The notes below the pieces were generated by a model. That model saw only the letters and a list, made by a program, of their open reading frames with translations, searched no databases and had not been told where the DNA came from. A DNA stretch of 55,911 nt, taken from contig NZ_JACHVA010000089.1 of the NCBI RefSeq assembly GCF_014230055.1, positions 1 through 55,911 on the forward strand. Reading direction: 5' to 3'. The stretch is from Puniceicoccus vermicola. Its GTDB lineage: Bacteria > Verrucomicrobiota > Verrucomicrobiia > Opitutales > Puniceicoccaceae. The position numbers were made by a program, and so were the translations under genes. Below, in pieces: positions 1 through 7,648 of this stretch (the first letter of the stretch is position 1; each line of letters begins with the position of its first letter).

Positions 1-168
1 AATACGGCGCAGCGACTGGTCGTGAATCCTCCGGCAACTCTGCCCACAACCTCCACAGACCGGATCGTTTAGGGCCTCTAGGATGAACAACAAATGCCCT
101 TTTCCCAGATGCTTGTGTTTATACAAAGTGTAGCCTTCCCAAAACAGGGAACATAGTACAGACTTCAT
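1..168 (-). CDS. ISL3-like transposase, N-terminal part, cut by window edge
   Basis: Reading the minus strand from an ATG at 168 gives 56 codons without a stop to the window edge. The peptide starts MKSVLCSLFWEGYTLYKHK and reaches a zinc-finger-like stretch, VCGGCGQSCRRIHDQSLRRI, at residues 37-56. A short N-terminal helix followed by a CxxC knuckle and an R/H-rich tail is the layout of the ISL3 (IS204/IS1001/IS1165) transposase N-terminus, where the finger binds the terminal inverted repeats. The catalytic DDE domain would lie outside the window. The assignment is by pattern only; another zinc-finger DNA-binding protein cannot be excluded. Confidence 0.55.
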   Translation of the reverse strand, partial: MKSVLCSLFWEGYTLYKHKHLGKGHLLFILEALNDPVCGGCGQSCRRIHDQSLRRI

Positions 169-270
169 GTTGAAGCGGTTTTGAAGTGATTGATGTTAGT
201 GTAGTTACAACATCAGTTAACTTCGATTCCGCTTCTTTGCTACTTCTTTCCCGCCAATCGACGATGAACC

Positions 271-306
271 AAAAAAAAGCCCCGGCGGATGCCGGGGCTG
301 AAAAAG
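271..306 (-). terminator. Rho-independent terminator of the sugar operon
   Basis: On the minus strand a perfect 9-bp GC-rich stem (AGCCCCGGC / GCCGGGGCT, plus-strand 278-286 and 291-299, 4-nt loop) is followed directly by a run of seven to eight T (271-278). It lies about 30 nt after the stop of the SDR gene at 331, the last gene of the operon. Confidence 0.9.
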
Positions 307-325
307 TGATCGGGTGATCGGGTGA
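306..325. repeat. Short tandem octamer GTGATCGG, about 2.5 copies
   Basis: GTGATCGG occurs at 306-313 and 314-321, then GTGA. It sits between the terminator and the SDR stop codon. It resembles in style, though not in sequence, the longer short-word tracts elsewhere in the window. Confidence 0.6.
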
Positions 326-330
326 AGCGG

Positions 331-1113
331 TTACAGACGGTTGAGGGTGAGGCCTCCGTCGACGTAGATCGCTTGTCCGGTCGAGTAGGGGAAGTCACCA
401 CGGGCGAGGGCGCCGACGGCTTTTCCGATATCCTCAGGGAATCCCCAGCGTGGCGTGACACAGAGGCCGTCTTCGATCATCTGATCGTATTTGCTGGTCA
501 CTCCGCTCGTCATGTCCGTTTTGATAACGCCCGGACGGATTTCGTAGACGGGGATGTCATACTCGCCGAGACGGGCCGCGAAGAGCATGGTCATCATGGA
601 GATTCCGGATTTGGCGACGCAGTATTCACCGCGGTTGACCGAGGCGACGGTGGCCGAAATGGATCCGACGTTGATCACGGCGTAGAATCCCTCAGGAGAC
701 TCCTTCTTTTGTTCGATCATCCAGTTGGCCGCCGCTTGGGTCAGGAAGTAGGGACCCTTGAGGTTGGTGCCGACAACGTAATCAAAGCTCTCTTCCGAGG
801 CCTCGAGGATGTCCTTACGTTCCTTGGGGGCGACCCCCGCGTTGTTCACGAGAACGTTGAGGCGTCCGTAATGGCCGCGGATCTTGTCGAGCATCGCGGT
901 GCGGGCTTCAGCCGACCCGATGTCGCCTTGGCAATAGAGGACATCGGCTCCGAGAGCTTTCAGCTTTTCGATCGGTTCGGAGACTTGCGATTCGTCGCGC
1001 ATCCCGTTGATCGCGATGTCAAAGCCAAGTTCGGCGAGTCGGGCCGCGCAGCCAAAGCCGATCCCGCGGGATCCGCCGGTGACAAGAGCGACAGGTTTAT
1101 TGGTTTCACTCAT
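331..1113 (-). CDS. SDR-family oxidoreductase (3-ketoacyl-ACP reductase-like)
   Basis: This 260-residue protein is a classical short-chain dehydrogenase: TGGSRGIG cofactor motif near residue 13, NNAG around residue 90, catalytic Ser in INVGSIS and the YxxxK pair in EYCVAKSG, then the PG-containing loop and a C-terminal YVDGG. The reaction is NAD(P)-dependent oxidoreduction of an alcohol/ketone, here probably on a sugar or uronate intermediate given its neighbours (GH88, isomerases, Gfo/Idh/MocA). The start MSETNKP at 1113 was chosen because upstream sequence in frame is repeat DNA and antisense to the next gene. It is the last gene of the operon. KduD-like 2-keto-3-deoxygluconate dehydrogenase activity is possible but not shown. 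Confidence 0.88.
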   Translation of the reverse strand: MSETNKPVALVTGGSRGIGFGCAARLAELGFDIAINGMRDESQVSEPIEKLKALGADVLYCQGDIGSAEARTAMLDKIRGHYGRLNVLVNNAGVAPKERKDILEASEESFDYVVGTNLKGPYFLTQAAANWMIEQKKESPEGFYAVINVGSISATVASVNRGEYCVAKSGISMMTMLFAARLGEYDIPVYEIRPGVIKTDMTSGVTSKYDQMIEDGLCVTPRWGFPEDIGKAVGALARGDFPYSTGQAIYVDGGLTLNRL

Positions 1114-1114
1114 A

Positions 1115-1177
1115 GAAGTTGGGAAGTTTAGGAGGTTGGGACGTTCAGAGGTTGGGACGTTCAGAGGTTGGGCGTTG
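1115..1177 (-). repeat. Octamer tandem tract between SDR and oxidoreductase genes
   Basis: Read on the minus (coding) strand, the spacer consists of about eight degenerate 8-nt units of the form AACSTCYN, for example AACCTCTG, AACGTCCC, AACCTCTG, AACGTCCC. The same word family fills the other spacers of this operon. Confidence 0.8.
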
Positions 1178-1193
1178 GTCCGTTTCCGGTTAA

Positions 1194-1223
1194 CCAGTTC
1201 CCGGTTTTGCGACCGGGAACTGG
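1194..1223. repeat. Perfect 12-bp hairpin in operon spacer
   Basis: CCAGTTCCCGGT (1194-1205) and ACCGGGAACTGG (1212-1223) are perfectly complementary, with a 6-nt loop. It has no T run, so it is more likely an RNA processing/stability element or a repeat relic than a terminator. The same words recur in the spacer at 4591-4692. Confidence 0.75.
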
Positions 1224-1253
1224 AAAACGGAAAACTGTCGAACTGGGAATTGC

Positions 1254-2405
1254 CTACGCTTCCAGCGTCGGTAATTCCAACCACTTGCGCTCTTCCGAGC
1301 TCTTGAGACCGTACTCGGCGAGCTGGACTCCCTTGGCTCCTTCGAGCAGGTTCCAGCGGAAGGGTTCGTCGAGAACGACGTGGCGGAGGAAGAGTTCCCA
1401 CTGGATCTTGAAAGCGTTGTCGTATTCTTCCTGTTCCGGGACTTTCTGCCAGCCGTCTAAGAAATCGATGGGCTGCTTGATGTCGGGGTTCCAGACTGGG
1501 CGGGGTGTGTTGCCGTAGTGCTGGGTCCATACATCGCGGAGACCGACAATGGCGCTGCCCTTGGTTCCGTCTACCTGCATGGTGAGCAGGTCGTCGCGGC
1601 GGACGCGGACGTTCCAGGAGGAGTTGAAGTGACAGACTACTCCGTTTTCGAGTTCGAAGGTCGAATAGGCGGAGTCGTCTGCGGTGCACTTGTAGGGCTT
1701 GCCTTCTTCGTCAACGCGTTCCGGAATGTGAGTTGCGGCCAGGCAGGAGACGCTCTTGACGTTGCCAAAGAGGTTGTCGATGACGTAACGCCAGTGGCAG
1801 AGCATGTCGACGATCATGCCGCCTCCATCTTCCTTGCGGTAGTTCCAGGAAGGGCGTTGGGCCGGAATGGTGTGGCCCTCGAAGACCCAGTAACCAAATT
1901 CGCCGCGGACGGAGAGGATGTCTCCGAAGAAGCCGTTTTCGACGAGGCGCTGGAATTTGAGCATTCCGGGGAGCCAAAGCTTATCCTGAACGACACCATT
2001 TTTCACTCCGGCGTCGCGGCAGATCTTATACAGCTCGTAGGCGTCCTCGGTCTTGATGGCGGTCGGCTTTTCGCAGTAAACGTGCTTGCCGGCTGCCGCA
2101 GCCTGCTTGACCGCATTGAAACGGCGGAGGGTGCTCTGGGCGTCGAAGTAAATCGAGTAGGCCGGATCGTTCATGACGGAGTCGAGATCCGTCGTCCATT
2201 TCTCGACGCTGGTTTGGTCGATGAGCTTCTTGAGCTTCGTTTCGTTCCGTCCGACGAGAATGGGGTCGGGCATGATTGTCTCGGTCGGGGAGACTTTGAC
2301 GCCCCCTTGCTTGATGATCGCATCGATCGACCGCAAGAGGTGCTGGTTCGTGCCCATGCGCCCCGTGACGCCGTTCATGATGATTCCGATGGTGTGTGTG
2401 TTCAT
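1254..2405 (-). CDS. Gfo/Idh/MocA-family oxidoreductase
   Basis: The 383-residue product has an N-terminal Rossmann fold starting [13 protein letters not shown] and the diagnostic EKP motif in [11 protein letters not shown] near residue 114. It continues with the alpha/beta C-terminal substrate domain, including DMLCHW, which supplies the metal-free sugar-site histidine of the family. Such enzymes oxidise or reduce sugars, sugar acids or inositols with a tightly used NAD(P). Within the operon it would act on a GH88- or isomerase-derived sugar. It is followed on the coding strand by the SDR gene across a 140-nt repeat-filled spacer. The substrate cannot be read from sequence. Confidence 0.88.
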   Translation of the reverse strand: MNTHTIGIIMNGVTGRMGTNQHLLRSIDAIIKQGGVKVSPTETIMPDPILVGRNETKLKKLIDQTSVEKWTTDLDSVMNDPAYSIYFDAQSTLRRFNAVKQAAAAGKHVYCEKPTAIKTEDAYELYKICRDAGVKNGVVQDKLWLPGMLKFQRLVENGFFGDILSVRGEFGYWVFEGHTIPAQRPSWNYRKEDGGGMIVDMLCHWRYVIDNLFGNVKSVSCLAATHIPERVDEEGKPYKCTADDSAYSTFELENGVVCHFNSSWNVRVRRDDLLTMQVDGTKGSAIVGLRDVWTQHYGNTPRPVWNPDIKQPIDFLDGWQKVPEQEEYDNAFKIQWELFLRHVVLDEPFRWNLLEGAKGVQLAEYGLKSSEERKWLELPTLEA

Positions 2406-2410
2406 TTTTT

Positions 2411-2484
2411 AATGGTTTAAGAGGTTGGGAGGTGAGAGGTTAAGAAGTTAAGAAGTTGGGAGGTTTAGAGGTTGAGGGTTGGGC
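2411..2484 (-). repeat. Octamer tandem tract left of the four-helix-bundle gene
   Basis: On the minus strand about nine degenerate octamers are seen (AACCTCTA, AACCTCCC, AACTTCTT, AACTTCTT, AACCTCTC and others). It occupies nearly the entire gap between the four-helix-bundle stop and the oxidoreductase start. Confidence 0.8.
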
Positions 2485-2486
2485 GG

Positions 2487-2858
2487 TTATTGCTTGATGG
2501 ATTCCAAATATCGGAGAAATCCCCCGATGAGATTGGCTACTTTTTCCGATTGCTCGAGTAGGTCTGAAAAGGTCTGCTTATCTATATAATTTGCGTCGAG
2601 AAGAGTGTAGGCTTGAGAGCGAAATTCATAGGCTGAGCCCAGTGCGATTCGAAGAAACCTAATGAATTCTTGGTTGGATCCTCGTCCGAAGCCCTCGGCG
2701 ATGTTTGATCCAACCGAGACGGCAGATCTTCGTACTTGGTCACGGAGAGCGAAGTCTTTGGCAAGTTCACCGGATTTGCAGATTTCATAAGTGATTCGAG
2801 CGAGGATTCGAGACTCCTTCCAAGCTTCAATCTCTTCAAATCTTTGAATGCTGCTCAT
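2487..2858 (-). CDS. Four-helix-bundle protein (S23 / 23S rRNA intervening-sequence protein family)
   Basis: This 123-residue protein begins MSSIQRFEEIEAWKESRILA and carries the family signature RSAVSVGSNIAEGFGRGS around residues 45-62, then EFIRFLRIALGSAYE and a final helix. It matches the TIGR02436/S23 family found in 23S rRNA intervening sequences and as isolated chromosomal genes; related Avd proteins serve diversity-generating retroelements. No molecular function is established for the isolated copies. It interrupts an otherwise metabolic operon and is bounded by octamer tracts of opposite orientation (2411-2484 and 2887-2926). This suggests it arrived as a cassette. Confidence 0.9.
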   Translation of the reverse strand: MSSIQRFEEIEAWKESRILARITYEICKSGELAKDFALRDQVRRSAVSVGSNIAEGFGRGSNQEFIRFLRIALGSAYEFRSQAYTLLDANYIDKQTFSDLLEQSEKVANLIGGFLRYLESIKQ

Positions 2859-2886
2859 CGAATTCTTTGTAGTTTTCTTCTCTCCG

Positions 2887-2926
2887 AACCTCTTAACTTC
2901 AAAGCTTCTAAACTTCTCAACCTAGG
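2887..2926 (+). repeat. Octamer tandem tract in reversed orientation
   Basis: Here the word AACYTCNN reads on the plus strand: AACCTCTT, AACTTCAA, AGCTTCTA, AACTTCTC, AACCTAGG, five contiguous 8-nt units. All other octamer tracts of the operon read on the minus strand, so this copy is inverted relative to them and pairs potentially with the tract at 2411-2484 across the S23-like gene. Confidence 0.75.
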
Positions 2927-2931
2927 CAGGC

Positions 2932-3744
2932 CTACACTTCCGCCCGATAAGCCTCGATGATGTCCTTCAAATACTCGTCCATGTCCCGGGCCCAGTGGCG
3001 CGTCGAGAACACTTCCACTTCGATCCATCCGTTGAAGCCGGCGTTTTCGACCATTTGGCGAATGCCGCGATTGTCGATGCAGCCTTCGCCCATGAGGCCA
3101 CGGTCGTTGAGCATGTCGGCGGTGGGGGTCATCCAGTCGCAGACGTGGAAGCCGAGGATTCGGTCTCCTGCGCGTTTCAGTTCCGCTTCCAGTTGTGGAT
3201 CCCACCAGACGTGGTAGACGTCGACGGCGATGCCAACGTGCTCGGCGCCGAGCTGATCGATCATGTCATTGCACTGACCGACAGTATTGACGGCGCTGCG
3301 ACAGTCGGCGTACATCGGGTGGAGGGGTTCGATCGAGAGCTTGACCCCGGTCTTGGCAGCGTGGTCGATGCAGGCCGCGATCCCGTCGGTGATCTGCTTG
3401 CGGTTTTCGATGAGAGAGAGTTCCGGTTTGGCCCCGCAAACGAGAACGACTTGGGGGGCGCCAATCGCGGCGGCTTCGTCGAGGGCGCGGAAGTTGTCGT
3501 CGAGAGAGGTCTGCCGCTCTTCGGAGGTGAGTCCGGGGTAGAATCCGCTGCGAACCAAAGAAACGGGGGTCAGTCCGTGGTCGTCGAGCAGCTTTTTGGA
3601 TTCCGCCAATTCGCGGCCTTCAAGCCATTGGCGCCACACTCCCACGCCGGGGACTCCAGCGGCCGAGTATTTGGCACAGGCCGTGGGGAGGTCCCACGGT
3701 TTGGTGGTCATGGTGTGGATGGCGAGGCGGTCTAGGTTTTCCAT
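2932..3744 (-). CDS. Sugar phosphate isomerase/epimerase-like TIM-barrel protein
   Basis: The 270-residue product belongs to the AP-endonuclease-2 TIM-barrel superfamily. Likely metal ligands are visible in order: Glu in LSIEPLHP, Asp/His in AVDVYHVWWD, His in GFHVCDW and Glu in WIEVEVFS. Members interconvert keto sugars or act as inosose/hydroxypyruvate isomerases and related enzymes, or as 3-dehydro-sugar lyases next to Gfo/Idh/MocA proteins. The start MENLDRLAIHTM at 3744 follows directly on octamer repeat DNA. Its partnership with the oxidoreductase and with the second TIM-barrel gene supports a role in remodelling a sugar or uronate inside the cytoplasm. Confidence 0.85.
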   Translation of the reverse strand: MENLDRLAIHTMTTKPWDLPTACAKYSAAGVPGVGVWRQWLEGRELAESKKLLDDHGLTPVSLVRSGFYPGLTSEERQTSLDDNFRALDEAAAIGAPQVVLVCGAKPELSLIENRKQITDGIAACIDHAAKTGVKLSIEPLHPMYADCRSAVNTVGQCNDMIDQLGAEHVGIAVDVYHVWWDPQLEAELKRAGDRILGFHVCDWMTPTADMLNDRGLMGEGCIDNRGIRQMVENAGFNGWIEVEVFSTRHWARDMDEYLKDIIEAYRAEV

Positions 3745-3749
3745 GGCTG

Positions 3750-3835
3750 TTTGGAGGTTTAGAAGATCAGAGGTTTAGAGGTTTAGAGGTTTGGAGGTAG
3801 GGAGGTTGGGACGTTAAGAGGTTTGGGTGTTGAGG
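3750..3835 (-). repeat. Octamer tandem tract reaching into the 3' end of the next gene
   Basis: On the minus strand roughly ten octamers run together (AACCTCTT, AACGTCCC, AACCTCCC, TACCTCCA, AACCTCTA, AACCTCTA, AACCTCTG and others). The tract covers the last codons and the stop codon of the TIM-barrel gene that ends at 3814. Confidence 0.8.
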
Positions 3836-4581
3836 AGTTGGTTTAGGGTCTTTGCATCGTCGCGGAGCTGGTCGGGGGAATTTTCGGCAACGAATTCCAA
3901 GGTGATATAGCGGTCGCCTCCGGCAGTGCGGATGAGGTGGAGGTATTCCGTCCAAGGCTCGATGCCATCATTGAGGGCGTAGCGGTCCTTCCAGCCGCCT
4001 GGGCCCCAGTGGAAGCAGTGAACATTTGCGAGGTGGGGGAGGGCTGCTTTGAGTTCCTCTAGGTCCTTGGGAAAGGATCCTCCCGCCCTCGGTTGCCAGA
4101 AGAGTTTTAACTGGGAAAGGCCCACTTCTTCGAGGAGCTGGTGCGCCGATTCCTGGGTGTCGGTCAGGGTGCCGCCGTGGTATTCGAGCGCCACGGTAAT
4201 GCCTTTGTCTTGGGCGGAGAGAACGGCCGAGCGAATACGCGCGGCCACTTCTTGTCGGTTCTCGGTAGAGGAATCGGCGGATCCTTGGGTGCCCGCCCAG
4301 ATGCGGATGATGCGCGTGCCGAGAGCTTCGGCGCTGGCGAGGACATCGGCGAATCGCACGGTTTCCTCGTCGCATTTATAATAGGAGCCATAGGCACAGA
4401 TTGCGAGTCCCGCAGCTTCCGTTTTTTCGCGAACTTCCCGTGCGAGTTCCACGTCTCCATGGGGGACGTGGACATCACCGCCCCATTCGATGGCTTGTAT
4501 GCCGGATTCGGCGCAGAGCTCGATAATCTCCTCGACGGAAAGTTCGCGGAAGGTGATGGAGCAGAGGGCGGACTGTAGCAT
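3814..4581 (-). CDS. Second sugar phosphate isomerase/epimerase-like TIM-barrel protein
   Basis: This 255-residue protein starts MLQSALCSITFRELSVEEII and has the barrel pattern of the AP-endonuclease-2 superfamily: IEWGGDVHVPHGD, a strand with IRIWAGTQ, Glu in VALEYHGG as a probable metal ligand, LFWQPRAGG, NVHCFHWG and a C-terminal TLEFVAEN glutamate. It differs clearly from the barrel protein encoded at 2932-3744, so the operon carries two non-redundant isomerase-like enzymes. Its last codons (Asn-Thr-Gln-Thr-Ser-stop) are built from octamer repeat units, suggesting that the original C-terminus was replaced by repeat invasion or expansion. Confidence 0.82.
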   Translation of the reverse strand: MLQSALCSITFRELSVEEIIELCAESGIQAIEWGGDVHVPHGDVELAREVREKTEAAGLAICAYGSYYKCDEETVRFADVLASAEALGTRIIRIWAGTQGSADSSTENRQEVAARIRSAVLSAQDKGITVALEYHGGTLTDTQESAHQLLEEVGLSQLKLFWQPRAGGSFPKDLEELKAALPHLANVHCFHWGPGGWKDRYALNDGIEPWTEYLHLIRTAGGDRYITLEFVAENSPDQLRDDAKTLNQLLNTQTS

Positions 4582-4590
4582 GGGAGGATC

Positions 4591-4692
4591 GGTTGATCAG
4601 TTCTCGGTTGGCCGGTTCTCAGTTATCCAGTTCTCGGTCTTCGGTCGTCCGGTCTCAAATCTTCAACCGGGAACCGAGGAACCGAAAACTGG
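4591..4692. repeat. 15-nt tandem words folding into a long imperfect hairpin
   Basis: Four 15-nt units lie in register: GGTTGATCAGTTCTC (4591-4605), GGTTGGCCGGTTCTC, AGTTATCCAGTTCTC and a diverged GGTCTTCGGTCGTCC. They are followed at about 4664-4692 by an inverted, diverged copy. The arms 4628-4656 and 4664-4692 could form a long stem. The stretch fills the GH88/TIM-barrel spacer and shares words with the hairpin at 1194-1223. Confidence 0.7.
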
Positions 4693-4706
4693 GAAACGGT
4701 TATCAC

Positions 4707-6080
4707 TTACTTAAAGAATGTCAGATAGGGCTTCTCTTCGATGAGACGCTGGAGATAGACGGCGAGCTCCATGGCGTGGTAGTCGCCCCACATGGAGGAT
4801 TCTCCGTAGGCGACTTTACCGGCTTCGGGTTTGTGGTCCCAGCCGTTGGGCTCGTGGTAAATGGAGTGGAGGATCAGTCCTTGGTGGTTCTCGTCGGTCG
4901 AGAGGTAGGGCTCGGCGAAGAGGCTTTGGGCGACTTTGAGGCCGGCCTTGGTGTAGCGCTCGGCGGCTTCGGTTTCGCCTTTCTTCTCCAGATAGCGTCC
5001 GAGACGGAGGAGACCTTGGGCGTCAATGGCGGCGGCGGAACTATCGACCGGCTCGTATTCATTGTAGGGATCGGCCGGGCGGTTTTGGTAGTCGCCCAGC
5101 TTGTGAAGCTGAGGTGCTCCGGTATCCCAGTAGGGGATTCCGTCGGTCGGCGTGTTGTCAATGAAGTGGTCGGAGGTGGCTTTCGCGCCTTTTAGCATCA
5201 TGGCCTCAATGGCGTCGCGTCCGCCAAAGGGATCGAGTTCGGCGTCGGAGAGGGTTTCGAGCAACTCGAGTTCTTCGGAGAAGCCGCAGACGGCCCAGGA
5301 TTGTCCGCGTGTCCAAGTGCTGAAACCGGTATAACCCTGTTGGGAGTTCGGGCAGCGGTAGGCTCCATCCTTGGTATTAAAGACTGCTTCGTGGGTAGTC
5401 CGGCCCCATTCGTCGTAGGAGTCGCGTCCGTCGCCGTAGAAAACGGAAAATTGCGCAGTCGAATCGATGTGCTGAAGAGCGCGGTCGAGGAGGCTGATCG
5501 GTTTGTCGCCTTCTCCCATGAGAACGTGGCCGAGCTTGTGCGCCTGCATCAGAATACGGCAGGAGCGGATCGTGTCGACGAAGAGGGAGTGTGGTCCGTT
5601 GAACGAGTGAATGAAGCCTCCGCCCTGACGCACAGTCCAGCGGCTTGCCTGGACGGCCCCGGAAACCTTGATGGCCAGCTCGTAGAAATGTTTTTCCCAC
5701 TCACTTTCGGGAATGCGGCCTTCAATCATGAGGCGGCGCAAGTTGCCGTAGGTGGAGAGGTTGTTGAAGCCGTGGTCGTGAACGCCAATGTGGCTGACGT
5801 GGGTTGCCATGCGCTCAACAGTCTTCGAGCGACCGGAGGCGAGGCTCTTTTCGTCGCCGGTCGCATCATAGTGGAGGATCCCAATCCCATACCGGAAGCC
5901 TTCGGTCCATTCCGTCCATCCGCGCGTCGTGTACTTGCCTTCCACGGTGAAGACGGGAGAACCGTTCGACTCGTCGTATTCGCGGTCGATGAGTTGGACC
6001 TTCTTTCCTGCGAGGTCGAAGAATTTTTCCAGGCTCGGCTTGAGGTCAGCGAGAGAGGGTGCGGATTGGATGTCGATCAT
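4707..6080 (-). CDS. GH88-family unsaturated uronyl hydrolase-like glycosidase
   Basis: The 457-residue (alpha/alpha)6-barrel protein carries the GH88 landmarks: HVSHIGVHDHGFNN (first catalytic-region Asp near residue 98), LFVDTIRSC (second Asp), STWTRGQSWAVCGF, YWDTGAP, PVDSSAAAIDAQGLLRL and the late SSMWGDYHAMEL. GH88 enzymes hydrate the 4,5-double bond of unsaturated uronic acids left by polysaccharide lyases and so release the sugar. No signal peptide is apparent, so it acts on imported oligosaccharides in the cytoplasm. It is the first enzyme gene after the regulator, separated from it by an octamer tract. It fixes the operon as one for uronate-containing glycans. Confidence 0.9.
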   Translation of the reverse strand: MIDIQSAPSLADLKPSLEKFFDLAGKKVQLIDREYDESNGSPVFTVEGKYTTRGWTEWTEGFRYGIGILHYDATGDEKSLASGRSKTVERMATHVSHIGVHDHGFNNLSTYGNLRRLMIEGRIPESEWEKHFYELAIKVSGAVQASRWTVRQGGGFIHSFNGPHSLFVDTIRSCRILMQAHKLGHVLMGEGDKPISLLDRALQHIDSTAQFSVFYGDGRDSYDEWGRTTHEAVFNTKDGAYRCPNSQQGYTGFSTWTRGQSWAVCGFSEELELLETLSDAELDPFGGRDAIEAMMLKGAKATSDHFIDNTPTDGIPYWDTGAPQLHKLGDYQNRPADPYNEYEPVDSSAAAIDAQGLLRLGRYLEKKGETEAAERYTKAGLKVAQSLFAEPYLSTDENHQGLILHSIYHEPNGWDHKPEAGKVAYGESSMWGDYHAMELAVYLQRLIEEKPYLTFFK

Positions 6081-6091
6081 AGAGTTTTTTG

Positions 6092-6150
6092 GGGAAGTTA
6101 AGAAGTTGAGAAGTTGGGACGTTGGGAGGTTTAGAGGTTGGGAGGTTGAA
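6092..6150 (-). repeat. Octamer tandem tract between regulator and GH88 genes
   Basis: On the minus strand seven consecutive 8-nt units are in register: AACCTCCC, AACCTCTA, AACCTCCC, AACGTCCC, AACTTCTC, AACTTCTT, AACTTCCC. This is the cleanest example of the family and defines the consensus AACYTCYN. Confidence 0.85.
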
Positions 6151-6172
6151 CTGAAGAGCAGGGCCGCAAGTC

Positions 6173-6709
6173 TTAAAAACGGTGTTCCTTCGCCAAGTGG
6201 GCGATGACCATTTCGCTGTCTTCGAGGATTTGGTAAGTGTGCTCGAGTGCGGCGTCGAACTGGAGAGATTCACCTCCGGAGAGGGTGTGTCGCTCTCGGG
6301 GGAGGGAAATTAGGATTTTCCCGCGACGGACCCAGCAGATCTCGAACTCGTCCCCGTGCGCTTCCGGTTTCTTCAGTTCTTCGCCTTTCTGGGCGGTGGC
6401 GTAGAAAAGGACGATTCCTTTATAGGCGACCTTCTCAAAATCAAAGGGGCCGGAACGGTAGGTCTCAGCGGTTTTTGCGTGGGCGCTGCAGGATTCGGCG
6501 AGGCCGAGGAGGTCGGTGCCGGAAAGGCCGAGGGCCCGCGAGAGGCGATAAAGCGTGCCCAGTTCGAGCACTGTCTGATTTCGCTCGATTCGGGAAAGCC
6601 CTGCGACCGAAATCCCAGAGCGTTCCGAAACTTCGGCAAGTGTCAGGCCCGCTCGCTTGCGAAGTTCGCGCACGATCGAAAAATCGAATTCTGTAGCAGG
6701 GGGTTGCAC
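6173..6709 (-). CDS. XRE-cupin transcriptional regulator
   Basis: This 178-residue protein has an N-terminal helix-turn-helix of the XRE type (VRELRKRAGLTLAEVSERSG then VAGLSRIERNQ, residues 14-45) and a C-terminal cupin domain (HGDEFEICWVRRGKI near 120, LSGGESLQFDAALEH near 145). Such proteins sense a small metabolite in the cupin barrel. Being the promoter-proximal gene of the GH88 operon, it is the likely local regulator, perhaps of its own promoter in the 6710-6966 gap, which it shares divergently with rplY. The start MQPPATEFDF leaves a normal-length N-terminus. Confidence 0.87.
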   Translation of the reverse strand: MQPPATEFDFSIVRELRKRAGLTLAEVSERSGISVAGLSRIERNQTVLELGTLYRLSRALGLSGTDLLGLAESCSAHAKTAETYRSGPFDFEKVAYKGIVLFYATAQKGEELKKPEAHGDEFEICWVRRGKILISLPRERHTLSGGESLQFDAALEHTYQILEDSEMVIAHLAKEHRF

Positions 6710-6966
6710 GTTGAAGATAAAAACATAGATATAATTTGTTTTTCAAGGAAATTTGAAGGGGCAAAAGAAAATTTACGGCATTTTTTCTCGACGCAGTGAA
6801 TCCATCCCTGGCGAAAGTAGGGTCAGAGTGGGGGTAAAACGCTGATTTTAAGCGTTTTTCTCAGCAATCGGGGTGAAATTCGGCATTTCGGGCCTTGATT
6901 TTTCTTCCGGAGGCCTCATTCTCACCCGTTTTCCTTAATCCAAGCAAAGACTAGAAAGTTCCCACA
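6710..6966. promoter_or_regulatory. Divergent intergenic region with a small hairpin
   Basis: This gap separates the XRE-cupin gene (minus) from rplY (plus) and must hold both promoters. It is A/T-rich next to the regulator. A stem AAAACGCT/AGCGTTTT at about 6836-6858 is followed by TTCTC on the plus strand. I see no confident -35/-10 pair. Confidence 0.4.
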
Positions 6967-7605
6967 ATGGAAGACATCTCCCTTTCCGTTTCTCTCCGTG
7001 AGCGCGCCGGCAGTGGCGCGGCAGGCCGTATTCGCCGTGAAGGCAAGATCCCAGCGGTTATTTATGGCACCAGCGGCTCACGCAACCTTTCGGTTGACCG
7101 AAGCACTTTTCTCCAGGTCTGGCGTAAAGCTGGCCAATCTTCGATCGTAATGATCGACGATGGGAATGGTTTTTCGACCATGAGCCTCATTCAGGACGTG
7201 CAGCGCAATCCGCTCACCGACGATTTCATGCACATCGACTTCCTCGAAGTGAATTCGGGTCACGCGATTTCGGCTCACATCCCGATTCACATTCACGGAA
7301 CCGCCAAGGGTGTTTCCAATGAAGGCGGTGTTTTGGACATTCAGCTTCACGAAGTGGAAGTTCGCTGTCTGCCGAAGGATCTTCCTCACCAAATCGACGT
7401 CGATGTCTCGGAGCTCGCTCTGGGTGACGTGATTCACGTGAAGGATCTCCCTGCAACCGAAGGTGTCGAATACTTGGGCGAAGAAGAAGCTCCGGTCGTT
7501 GCCGTCACCCATGCGGCTGCGGAGGAAACGGAAGACGACGAAGAAGAATCCGAAGTCGAAATCATTTCCGAGAAGAAGACCGAGACTGAGGAGAGCGAAG
7601 ACTAA
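6967..7605 (+). CDS. rplY: 50S ribosomal protein L25 (CTC/TL5 form)
   Basis: The 212-residue protein has the L25 N-terminal 5S rRNA-binding domain (SLRERAGSGAAGRIRREGKIPAVIYG) and the C-terminal TL5/CTC domain (DLPHQIDVDVSELALGDVIHVKDL). It ends in a strongly acidic tail, rich in Glu/Asp from about residue 180. It binds 5S rRNA in the large subunit. It opens a run of translation and replication genes in one direction; pth follows after 43 nt. Confidence 0.95.
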   Translation: MEDISLSVSLRERAGSGAAGRIRREGKIPAVIYGTSGSRNLSVDRSTFLQVWRKAGQSSIVMIDDGNGFSTMSLIQDVQRNPLTDDFMHIDFLEVNSGHAISAHIPIHIHGTAKGVSNEGGVLDIQLHEVEVRCLPKDLPHQIDVDVSELALGDVIHVKDLPATEGVEYLGEEEAPVVAVTHAAAEETEDDEEESEVEIISEKKTETEESED

Positions 7606-7648
7606 GTCTTTCCTCTCTGCGGAGTCCTTCTTAACCAACTGAATCATT

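Noticed and set aside
322-1131. Long plus-strand open frame across the SDR gene
   Set aside because: It is antisense to a gene with full SDR motifs and carries no motifs of its own; high-GC shadow frame.
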